Shown: positions 6,512 to 12,272 of the stretch, piece by piece
How positions within the stretch are numbered: position 1 is the stretch's first letter
Layout of the letters: each line of letters starts with the position of its first letter
Origin: an uncultured Gammaproteobacteria bacterium
GTDB taxonomy: Bacteria > Pseudomonadota > Gammaproteobacteria > Pseudomonadales > Azotimanducaceae_A
Assembly: GCA_913049565.1 (NCBI GenBank)
Contig: CAJWZG010000062.1
Span: forward strand, 1-12,272
Direction: 5' to 3'
Length of the DNA stretch: 12,272 nt
Notes under the pieces: generated by a model
Seen by the model: only the letters and a program-made list of their open reading frames with translations
Databases searched by the model: none
What the model was told of the DNA's origin: nothing
Program-made: the position numbers and the translations under genes

Positions 6512-7654
6512 TTAGCGTAACCCTAGCCCACGAGCGATCACTCCACGCATGATTTCCCGAGTGCCTCCACGCAACGTAAACGAAGGCGACAGCATCAATG
6601 TTTCTTCAAACGTTTCGCGGAACAAACGCTGTTTGTCGGGATCAACCGCACTCAAGTCAGGCACCACCAAGCGCGCTATTTCCGGCAGCAGCTTCTCAAA
6701 ATTATTACCTAGCTCTTTCACCAACGCAGCTTCAACGCTGACGTCTTTGCCAGCTTCCAACATACCAGCGACCGACAGTGACATGCGGCGTAGCGTCATA
6801 AAGTGCGATGCGATTCGACCCACCGCCGCTGCTTGGTGAGGCGATGGATTGTCACCACAAACGCGCACAAGCTCGACAAAAACTCGGAAAGAGGACAGGA
6901 ACCGCTCTGGGCCACTGCGCTCATAGGCCAGTTCGGAGGTAACTTGCTGCCAACCGTTGCCGGGCTCTCCAACGATACGATCCTTGGGCACCAGTACATT
7001 GTCGAATACGACTTCATTGAAATCTTCGCCGCCAGCCATATTACGAATAGGCCGAACCTTGGCTCCGTCATTTTTCAGGTCGACGATGATCTGCGAGAAT
7101 CCTGCGTGACGATTCTCCGAAGGCGCTTCTGTGCGCACCAGACAAATGATGTAGTGGTTGCGGTGCGCATCAGTTGTCCAGATTTTGGTGCCGTTAATTC
7201 GATATGCATCTCCTTCGGCGGTTGCCGTGGTGCGGACAGATGCGAGGTCTGAACCAGTATCGGGTTCGCTCATACCAATGGAGAAATAGCTTTCACCACG
7301 GGCGATACCCGGTAGGTATTGCTCTCGCTGCTCGGGGGTGCCAAAGCGCAGTAACAGTGGTCCGCTCTGCCGATCTGCGATCCAGTGCGCGCTCACCGGT
7401 GCACCGGCGGCCAGCAGTTCCTCGGTCACTACCAAGCGCTCAAAGTTCGTCTTATCAGAGCCGCCAACGTCTTGCGGCCAAGTCATACCAATCCAACCCC
7501 GCTCACCGAGTTTTTGAGAAAATACAGGATCATGGCCAGTCACGAAATCGGAATTAGGTTTTGGCAGGTGCGCCCGGTTGTCTTCGATAAAACCTCTGAC
7601 TTGTTGGCGCAGTGATTCTGCCTCGTCGTCCAAACTGACACGATCGAACTGCAT
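6512..7654 (-). CDS. Acyl-CoA dehydrogenase, catalytic (alpha-type) subunit
   Basis: A 380-residue flavoenzyme that oxidises an acyl-CoA to the 2,3-enoyl-CoA, the first step of beta-oxidation. It shows FSIGMSEPDTGSDLASVR (124-141), the FAD/substrate motif, and INGTKIWTT (153-161). The canonical C-terminal catalytic glutamate is replaced: the loop reads RGGTREI (362-368) with Gly where YEGT has Glu. The alternative base is present as E245 in AYERSG, at the position used by isovaleryl-CoA dehydrogenase and the heterotetrameric steroid-side-chain enzymes. ATG 7654 was chosen over the in-frame codon at 7669 because an AGAGGA ribosome site lies 7 bases before it. Together with the next gene it probably forms one heterotetrameric enzyme from a two-gene transcript. 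The upstream dyad at 7696-7727 is a candidate control site. Confidence 0.93.
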   Translation of the reverse strand: MQFDRVSLDDEAESLRQQVRGFIEDNRAHLPKPNSDFVTGHDPVFSQKLGERGWIGMTWPQDVGGSDKTNFERLVVTEELLAAGAPVSAHWIADRQSGPLLLRFGTPEQREQYLPGIARGESYFSIGMSEPDTGSDLASVRTTATAEGDAYRINGTKIWTTDAHRNHYIICLVRTEAPSENRHAGFSQIIVDLKNDGAKVRPIRNMAGGEDFNEVVFDNVLVPKDRIVGEPGNGWQQVTSELAYERSGPERFLSSFRVFVELVRVCGDNPSPHQAAAVGRIASHFMTLRRMSLSVAGMLEAGKDVSVEAALVKELGNNFEKLLPEIARLVVPDLSAVDPDKQRLFRETFEETLMLSPSFTLRGGTREIMRGVIARGLGLR

Positions 7655-7695
7655 AATGATTCCTCTCACCCTTTATTTTTCCGCTCTCAACAGTA

Positions 7696-7727
7696 CTGAC
7701 CAGAATTGGGGGATGCAATCTTGTCAG
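7696..7727. promoter_or_regulatory. Imperfect dyad in the divergent promoter region, candidate operator
   Basis: CTGACCAGA (7696-7704) and TCTTGTCAG (7719-7727) are inverted repeats with one mismatch in nine positions and a 14-base spacer. The site lies 42 bases upstream of the acyl-CoA dehydrogenase start and 76 bases upstream of the divergent hypothetical gene, in a 149-base shared control region. No regulator for it is in the window. A smaller perfect hairpin, CAGGC-AGAAAA-GCCTG, follows at 7744-7759. Confidence 0.4.
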
Positions 7728-7803
7728 CGAACCCAAACTTATACAGGCAGAAAAGCCTGCGCTGGTCATAGAGCTGCCCAAGCACCTGTGGCAACATCTA
7801 TTC

Positions 7804-8205
7804 ATGCTTGAACCCAACGAACTCAGTTATGCCTTTGAGCCAGTGTTTGCCGACATCAAAGAGCGCTCTACTGTCGCCGAACGATTCATCGACCGCAGTC
7901 TGTATCAAGTCTACATTGCGACTCTATGGTCGAATGTCGTGCTGTCGCCGGGCGAGGCTGGGATCGAGGAAGAGGATATTGAGAGCCTGCATGATTTGGT
8001 CGTTGCAGACTTACAGTCTGTGCTGGGTAGCAGCGAGAACTTAACCACCGTCTTCACTTTTATCAGCAGCAAGGCCGGTGAGCAGGCGATGAATGAAGCG
8101 AAGCTCAATCAAACCCACAAAGATCTCCTACAATACTTCTCGAGCATGATTTTGGATCCAGACGGACACAAAAAGTGGATGGACGAAATTCGCGAGAATC
8201 TTTAG
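7804..8205 (+). CDS. Hypothetical acidic, probably all-helical protein
   Basis: A 133-residue protein that I do not recognise. It has no signal peptide or membrane segment, is rich in Glu/Asp/Ser/Leu, and appears mostly helical (for example RFIDRSLYQVYIATLW, EEDIESLHDLVVADLQSVL and KAGEQAMNEAKLNQTHKDL), ending WMDEIRENL. No cofactor or metal motif is visible. It is transcribed divergently from the acyl-CoA dehydrogenase pair and its stop overlaps the stop of yjbQ tail to tail. No good ribosome site precedes ATG 7804, so the start is uncertain. The coherent amphipathic pattern and the fit between two genes without wasted space argue that it is real. Confidence 0.72.
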   Translation: MLEPNELSYAFEPVFADIKERSTVAERFIDRSLYQVYIATLWSNVVLSPGEAGIEEEDIESLHDLVVADLQSVLGSSENLTTVFTFISSKAGEQAMNEAKLNQTHKDLLQYFSSMILDPDGHKKWMDEIRENL

Positions 8206-8615
8206 CTGCCCATTACGTTAACGACGATTGATCGCGTTCGCGCGCTGTGTCGATGCTCCCACAGATAAATTCCCTGCCAAACACCGAGTGCCAGCTTGCT
8301 TTTGATGACGGGTACTGAAACCTGCACCGCCGTGAGTGCGCCCTTGATATGCGCGGGCATATCATCAGGACCCTCTTCGGTGTGGGTATAAAGTGGGTCG
8401 TTCTCAGCAACCAAACGCGCCATCCAGTTTTGCAGATCGGTCTGAACTGCTGGATCGGCATTTTCCTGAATCAACAAACTCGCCGATGTATGCTGTATGA
8501 ACACGGTTGCTAAACCATCCTGCACCAAGCTATCAGAAACCGCCGCGCTCACCCTGGCGGTAATATCGTAAAGACCTTGACCGTCAACAGACTGCTTAAA
8601 AATTTGGTTACTCAT
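8202..8615 (-). CDS. yjbQ: UPF0047 family protein YjbQ (secondary thiamine-phosphate synthase type)
   Basis: A 137-residue single-domain protein of the UPF0047/YjbQ family. Diagnostic stretches are FIQHTSASLLIQENADP (39-55), EGPDDMPAHIKGAL (81-94) and LALGVWQGIYLWEHR (108-122). Conserved histidines H42, H89 and H121 fit the family's metal or active site. E. coli YjbQ is known for weak thiamine-phosphate synthase activity when overproduced; the physiological role is unsettled. The start is ATG 8615, whose ATGA overlaps the dctM stop, so it is translated as the last gene of the TRAP operon; an in-frame start five codons upstream (8630) would overlap dctM more deeply and lacks a ribosome site. 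Its TAA overlaps the TAG of the convergent hypothetical gene by 4 bases. Its place in a transporter operon is unusual. Confidence 0.93.
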   Translation of the reverse strand: MSNQIFKQSVDGQGLYDITARVSAAVSDSLVQDGLATVFIQHTSASLLIQENADPAVQTDLQNWMARLVAENDPLYTHTEEGPDDMPAHIKGALTAVQVSVPVIKSKLALGVWQGIYLWEHRHSARTRSIVVNVMGS

Positions 8616-9895
8616 GGATCCAGATGCCAAAGGCTCAGTATTGGGAAATAAGTGATTAACATTAACGCCAGCAGCAAAACTAATAAAAACGGCAGCGTTG
8701 CCGAGTAAAGTTCGGTCAGCGGCTTTTTGAATCGGTAGCTGGCGATAAACAGGTTCATTCCCACAGGCGGCGTAAAATAACCGATCTGCATATTCGCTAG
8801 GAAAATAATCCCCAAATGCACCGGGTGAATGCCGTAACCCACCGCAACTGGCAGCAACAAAGGCACCATGATCACCAAGGCTGAAAAAATATCGAGCATC
8901 GCGCCAAGGATCAGCAGCAGTACGTTCAGCAAGATCAAAAAGCTCAGTGGGTCTTCTATGTACAGATTAATAAAAGCGAGCAACTGTTGTGGCACCTCCG
9001 CGTCGACTAAGAAGTTAGTGAACGCCAAGGCAATTCCCAGTATCAGTAAAATACCGCCGACCATGACCATGGATTCCACCGCCACCTTGGAGAGCTGTCG
9101 CCAGGCGACTTCTTTGTAGAGCACGACTTCGGCGAATACGACATAAGCAGCGGTCACAGCCGCCGCCTCTGAGATTGCAAAAAAGCCGCCAAACACACCC
9201 CCCAACACCACAAAGGGCAGCGGTAGTTCCCATCGTGCATCCCATAATGCACTGCGCAGCTTTCCTACAGTGAAGGGGACACGGGGAATTTTTCCACCCC
9301 GGTGATGCCACAGCGTCCAGATGATCAGCAGCGACAACATCAGGCAAAGCGGCACAACGCCAGCGACGAATAGTTCGACTATCGTAAACGACTCACCCAC
9401 GTCGAGCTGCTGGGCGATAACCCCATAAAGAATTAAGGGCACTGACGGCACCAGTAGCAAACCCAAACTGCCAGACGTGGTCACAAGGCCAAGACTGAAT
9501 TTATCCGCGAAGCCCGCCTGCTTGAGCGCGGGTAGCAAAAGCGCACCCAGCGCTACGATGGTTACTCCTGAGGCTCCGGTGAGAGCCGTAAAAACGGCAC
9601 AGGCAATAAACGCCACAACAGCAAGACCGCTGGGCAACCACCCAAAAAGGCTTTGCATCACATTGACCAAGCGGTTTGATGTATTGGCTTCGCTGAGCAG
9701 ATAGCCGCTGAAGGTAAACAGCGGCAGCGCGACTAAGAGGGGCGTATCGACGATGCGATACAACTCAATCGCGATAATCGCCAAGTCAATATCCGCGCTG
9801 TAGAAACCCAACATCGCGGCGCCCAAAAGTACCGCAAACAGCGGCGCACCAAAGGCAGCCATCATCAATATGGCAATCACGCCCAACCAAATCAC
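8612..9895 (-). CDS. dctM: TRAP transporter large permease subunit DctM
   Basis: A 427-residue inner-membrane protein, the ion-coupled translocation subunit of a tripartite ATP-independent periplasmic transporter. It is composed almost wholly of hydrophobic helices (about 11-12). Family motifs are ALTGASGVTIVALGALLLPAL, GSLGLLLVPSVPLILYG, LGAMLDIFSALVIMVPLLLP and, near the C-terminus, GYFTPPVGMNLF. The start is set at GTG 9895, where GTGA overlaps the dctQ stop. A longer frame to 9970 exists but would add a polar, Trp/Cys-rich 25-residue leader lying within dctQ, and the 427-residue length matches the family. Its stop overlaps the yjbQ start (ATGA). It works with DctQ in the membrane and receives substrate from DctP. 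Confidence 0.95.
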   Translation of the reverse strand: MIWLGVIAILMMAAFGAPLFAVLLGAAMLGFYSADIDLAIIAIELYRIVDTPLLVALPLFTFSGYLLSEANTSNRLVNVMQSLFGWLPSGLAVVAFIACAVFTALTGASGVTIVALGALLLPALKQAGFADKFSLGLVTTSGSLGLLLVPSVPLILYGVIAQQLDVGESFTIVELFVAGVVPLCLMLSLLIIWTLWHHRGGKIPRVPFTVGKLRSALWDARWELPLPFVVLGGVFGGFFAISEAAAVTAAYVVFAEVVLYKEVAWRQLSKVAVESMVMVGGILLILGIALAFTNFLVDAEVPQQLLAFINLYIEDPLSFLILLNVLLLILGAMLDIFSALVIMVPLLLPVAVGYGIHPVHLGIIFLANMQIGYFTPPVGMNLFIASYRFKKPLTELYSATLPFLLVLLLALMLITYFPILSLWHLDP

Positions 9896-10395
9896 GGTTT
9901 CACCGTCAGGAGCAGGTAGCGTAAAGCCATAACAGCACCACCAATCGGCATGATAATTTCGCATATCCACGCAGGCACGCCGCCAAAGGCGATCGCGTTA
10001 TCCACAAACTCGTAGTACACGAATTGGCCGCTACCCCAAGTGAACAGTACGAGAACGAAACAGGTGAACAGTCGAGTCACTCGAACTAACCATTGCTGGT
10101 GTTGGGGTTTGACCAAACGACTCATCAAGTCAATCCGAATATGGATGTCGTCACGGGACGCCACCATGGCCCCTACCAATGCAACCCAAAGGACCGCCAC
10201 CCGTACCAACGAATCACCCCAATACAGCCCGGAGTCAAAAAAGTTGCGCAAAATCACTTGGCTGGCCGCGACGCCAATCATGGCCATCAGTAGCGCGACC
10301 AGCATACCGTCTTCAAGTCGACGAAGCAGTGCAAGCGCACGTGATATCGCGCGGGCGCCGGGCTGATCCATCGGTTGATCTGTCTGCGGGCTCAC
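9892..10395 (-). CDS. dctQ: TRAP transporter small permease subunit DctQ
   Basis: A 167-residue inner-membrane protein with about four hydrophobic helices: roughly 31-51 (GMLVALLMAMIGVAASQVIL), 66-82 (VRVAVLWVALVGAMVAS), 107-123 (TRLFTCFVLVLFTWGSG) and 142-163. RDDIHIRIDLM between helices 2 and 3 matches the DctQ signature (xHIRID). It begins with a GTG at 10395 that overlaps the dctP TGA as GTGA, and ends with a TGA that overlaps the dctM GTG in the same way. This suggests strict translational coupling of all three transporter genes and near-equal amounts. It forms the membrane complex with DctM. Confidence 0.94.
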   Translation of the reverse strand: MSPQTDQPMDQPGARAISRALALLRRLEDGMLVALLMAMIGVAASQVILRNFFDSGLYWGDSLVRVAVLWVALVGAMVASRDDIHIRIDLMSRLVKPQHQQWLVRVTRLFTCFVLVLFTWGSGQFVYYEFVDNAIAFGGVPAWICEIIMPIGGAVMALRYLLLTVKP

Positions 10396-11441
10396 TGGGC
10401 GGCGGTTTGACCGCTGCGATATTCCTGCAGCAGCATCATCAACTCATCGAACATTTCAGGTGAGACGTAGTTGTTTACCTTCAGTTTTTGATTCGCGCGC
10501 TCTGCAATGGCATACCACTCTTGTAGCTCTGTTTGCGATGGCTGCAACCATTGCAAGCCTTCATTAACCAAGGCCTCACTGGCGGCCTCGTTATCTTGTC
10601 GCGAAGCCGCGTCAACACGCGCCACTGCCTCGGTCAGCTCCTGGGTCACGATGGCTTGCTCACTCTCACTCATGCGGTTGAAAGCCCGCTCGGTAATGGC
10701 AAAAAGCCCATAGACATACATCAAAGGTAGTTCCAGCGCATAGTCCACCTGGGTATGCCATTGCAGAGCAATCGCGCCGATAGGCGGCGAACCAATGCTG
10801 TCGATTAGCCCGGTCTGCAGCCCTGTCAGCACATCGGCGATCGGTAAAGGTACTGGCGAAATGTTGAAGGCGTCGTAGGCCTTCATCGCACCGGGATCAT
10901 TGTCTGGGGCCCAAACGCGTTGATCTCGAAAGTCCGCAGCTGCGGTAACCGCCGCCTTGGTCATCGGGTAAGCAAAGCCAACTTCCGCCAAACCAAAGCC
11001 GACAAATTTTTGCTCTCGCAAACCCGCCATCAGCTTGTTATCAAGACGCTGACGCACGTAGTCGACCTCTGCTGAATCGCGGAACACCAGTGGCAAGTTG
11101 TAAAGGGCAATATCTGGATAAGGCTGCATTACGCCGCCCGATGTCATCGCTGCGCCATGAAGCTGCCCGACACGCAGCTTGCGCAACACAGCCTTGTCGT
11201 CCCCCATCACACCACCGGGGTAAATTTTCAGTTTTACTTCATCCGCCGTGCGCTCACGAATTGCCTTCGCCGCTTTGCGCAACTCTATCATCCAGCCAGT
11301 GCCCTCCGGCGACAGAGTGGCAATTTTCAGCGTTGTCGCTGCGCTGGCACTGGTCGCAAACCAAAGTCCGATTAGCAGGAAAATCAGCGGCAACGCCCCG
11401 CGAGCAGGCGAAAACAGATGTTGAGATCTAAAAATAGTCAT
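10392..11441 (-). CDS. dctP: TRAP transporter periplasmic substrate-binding protein DctP (TatT-associated type)
   Basis: A 349-residue periplasmic solute-binding protein. ATG 11441 gives a classic Sec signal: basic start, hydrophobic core ALPLIFLLIGLWFA and a probable cleavage after SASA (residue 34). The mature protein starts ATTLKIATLSPEGTGW, followed by KIYPGGVMGDD and GAAMTSGG. The segment that normally holds the carboxylate-binding arginine (KxRV in SiaP-like proteins) reads QRVWAPDND (174-182), with Trp177 where Arg is expected. This suggests a ligand that is not a simple carboxylate, in keeping with TPR-associated TRAP (TPAT) systems such as TatP of Treponema pallidum. The start overlaps the end of the TatT gene by 14 bases, with GGATAG upstream as a ribosome site; a GTG nine codons earlier (11468) is a weaker choice. 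It delivers substrate to DctQ/DctM. Confidence 0.93.
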   Translation of the reverse strand: MTIFRSQHLFSPARGALPLIFLLIGLWFATSASAATTLKIATLSPEGTGWMIELRKAAKAIRERTADEVKLKIYPGGVMGDDKAVLRKLRVGQLHGAAMTSGGVMQPYPDIALYNLPLVFRDSAEVDYVRQRLDNKLMAGLREQKFVGFGLAEVGFAYPMTKAAVTAAADFRDQRVWAPDNDPGAMKAYDAFNISPVPLPIADVLTGLQTGLIDSIGSPPIGAIALQWHTQVDYALELPLMYVYGLFAITERAFNRMSESEQAIVTQELTEAVARVDAASRQDNEAASEALVNEGLQWLQPSQTELQEWYAIAERANQKLKVNNYVSPEMFDELMMLLQEYRSGQTAAQ

Positions 11442-12272
11442 CAGCGCTATCCAGTAGTTGTTGGGCACGTTCCTTTGCCACGGTATTCATTAGGGTGAGA
11501 CCTGGCGCCTGAACATCCGCCGCCAAAACCTCAACAAGCAGTCGATCATGCAGATCGCGATCGAACATTAAGCGCCCGTACTGATCCGCCAGCATCACTT
11601 TGACAATCAAGTTGCGCTCGTTAGAGATATCCAGCGCTCGTTCAAAATATTGTTTGCCAAGTTCGGGCCGCCCACCCATCGCAGGGGGCAGCAAGGTTTC
11701 GAAGACGCCCATGTACAGAAAGGCGCCGCCGTTCGCGTAATCTGGCTCTAGCTGCGCAACCCGCTCAATCAACGTCTTTACACGGCCTAGCTGTGCAATC
11801 GCCGCGAAGTCTGCGCTGTTGGCCTGAATCCAGCCAGCCCAAATGCTGCCTAAGTTGTATAGCGCCGGCACACTCTTCGGCCCCTGCGAATTCACCCAAA
11901 TAGAAAACGAGTCAAAGTCACGAGTTTCAAGCCCACAAGCGTCTTTGAGCGACAAACAGGTTGATCGCAAAATTTGCGCCTTGGCTTTGTCATGCAGCCG
12001 AGCGGCTCTGCCAGGATCTGCGACAAAAGCGCCTGCATAAGCTGAGTGCAGTTCTGCAGATTGCGCCAACAGCATTGGGCTGTCAGGCGAACCCGCTATG
12101 AGCGAATCGATTAAGATGAGGTACGCGGGAGCGCCATCGCGAACCATGGCGGGGTCATCGCTGTTTAAGATCGCCGCTGATAGGTTTGATGCCCCCCCGC
12201 CAGTGACCGAACCTATGATGTTCGCGCAACCGGTCAACACTGTAAGACTGACAACTATGAACCAGCCGGCAG
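11428..12272 (-). CDS. tatT: TatT-type TRAP-associated lipoprotein with TPR-like repeats (5' end outside window)
   Basis: The frame is open to the window edge. The last visible codons before the lipobox read AGWFIVVSLTVLTGC, a lipoprotein signal peptide with cleavage before Cys (LTGC), so the true start is just outside the window and the GTG at 12240 is internal. The exported part is helical. Near the C-terminus, ALYNLGSIWAGWIQ, YMGVFETLLPPAMGG, GKQYFERALDISNERNLIVKV and FDRDLHDRLLVEVL match the TRAP T-component family (TatT), whose Treponema pallidum member is a TPR-like lipoprotein that associates with the DctP-type partner. CLSLKDAC could form a disulfide in the periplasm. It is the first known gene of the tatT-dctP-dctQ-dctM-yjbQ operon and overlaps dctP by 14 bases. 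It probably tethers DctP to the membrane or hands it a hydrophobic ligand. Confidence 0.9.
   Translation of the reverse strand, partial: AGWFIVVSLTVLTGCANIIGSVTGGGASNLSAAILNSDDPAMVRDGAPAYLILIDSLIAGSPDSPMLLAQSAELHSAYAGAFVADPGRAARLHDKAKAQILRSTCLSLKDACGLETRDFDSFSIWVNSQGPKSVPALYNLGSIWAGWIQANSADFAAIAQLGRVKTLIERVAQLEPDYANGGAFLYMGVFETLLPPAMGGRPELGKQYFERALDISNERNLIVKVMLADQYGRLMFDRDLHDRLLVEVLAADVQAPGLTLMNTVAKERAQQLLDSADDYF

Noticed and set aside
6803..7252. 149-codon plus-strand frame within the acyl-CoA dehydrogenase gene
   Set aside because: It is antisense to a strongly conserved coding sequence and has no family features; a shadow frame.
9896..9970. Upstream extension of dctM to 9970
   Set aside because: It overlaps the dctQ coding sequence, is polar and Trp/Cys-rich, and exceeds the normal family length; GTG 9895 with GTGA coupling is a better start.
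12238..12240. GTG 12240 as the start of tatT
   Set aside because: It lies four residues before the lipobox Cys, and the open frame upstream encodes the hydrophobic core of the signal peptide, so the true start is beyond the window edge.

Overview
The window reads as the chromosome of a Gram-negative bacterium, most likely a marine-type gammaproteobacterium. This is inferred from the long-form (Pseudomonas/Acinetobacter-type) isocitrate lyase, a periplasmic TRAP transporter with a lipoprotein partner, paired acyl-CoA dehydrogenases and a moderate GC content. No tRNA, rRNA, insertion sequence or CRISPR array was seen.

Layout, left to right. (1) The 3' two thirds of isocitrate lyase (+), ending at a strong hairpin terminator that looks usable from both strands. 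(2) About 840 bases with no intact gene. On the minus strand this stretch holds a decayed small-lipoprotein gene with three in-frame stops and one frameshift, and further upstream a less certain remnant resembling a TetR C-terminus. (3) A two-gene unit (+): a thiamine-diphosphate (TPP) enzyme and a zinc-free MDR-family NAD(P)H oxidoreductase. (4) A two-gene toxin-antitoxin-like module (+): an XRE-type HTH protein and an AbiEii/MenT-like nucleotidyltransferase. Their reading frames overlap by ATGA. The module is preceded by a good sigma-70 promoter whose -10 box lies inside a perfect 34-bp palindrome built of two ACCATNATGGT dyads. (5) Two acyl-CoA dehydrogenase genes (-), with the features of an alpha2-beta2 heterotetrameric enzyme. 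(6) A divergent small hypothetical gene (+). (7) A tightly coupled operon (-): tatT (lipoprotein), dctP, dctQ, dctM and yjbQ. This is a TPR-protein-associated TRAP transporter (TPAT) with a UPF0047 gene fused onto its end by an ATGA overlap.

How they may work together. The metabolic genes suggest uptake and degradation of a hydrophobic or acyl-type carbon source. A TPAT transporter lacks the usual carboxylate-binding arginine in its binding protein. An acyl-CoA dehydrogenase of the sterol-side-chain/branched-chain style handles the first beta-oxidation step. A TPP-dependent C-C lyase or ligase and an enone-type reductase sit nearby, and isocitrate lyase carries acetyl-CoA through the glyoxylate shunt. 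This link is inference from neighbourhood only; the units have separate promoters and orientations. The most distinctive items are the twin-operator promoter of the HTH-nucleotidyltransferase module, the readable lipoprotein pseudogene, and the TPAT-yjbQ operon with the Arg-to-Trp change in DctP.
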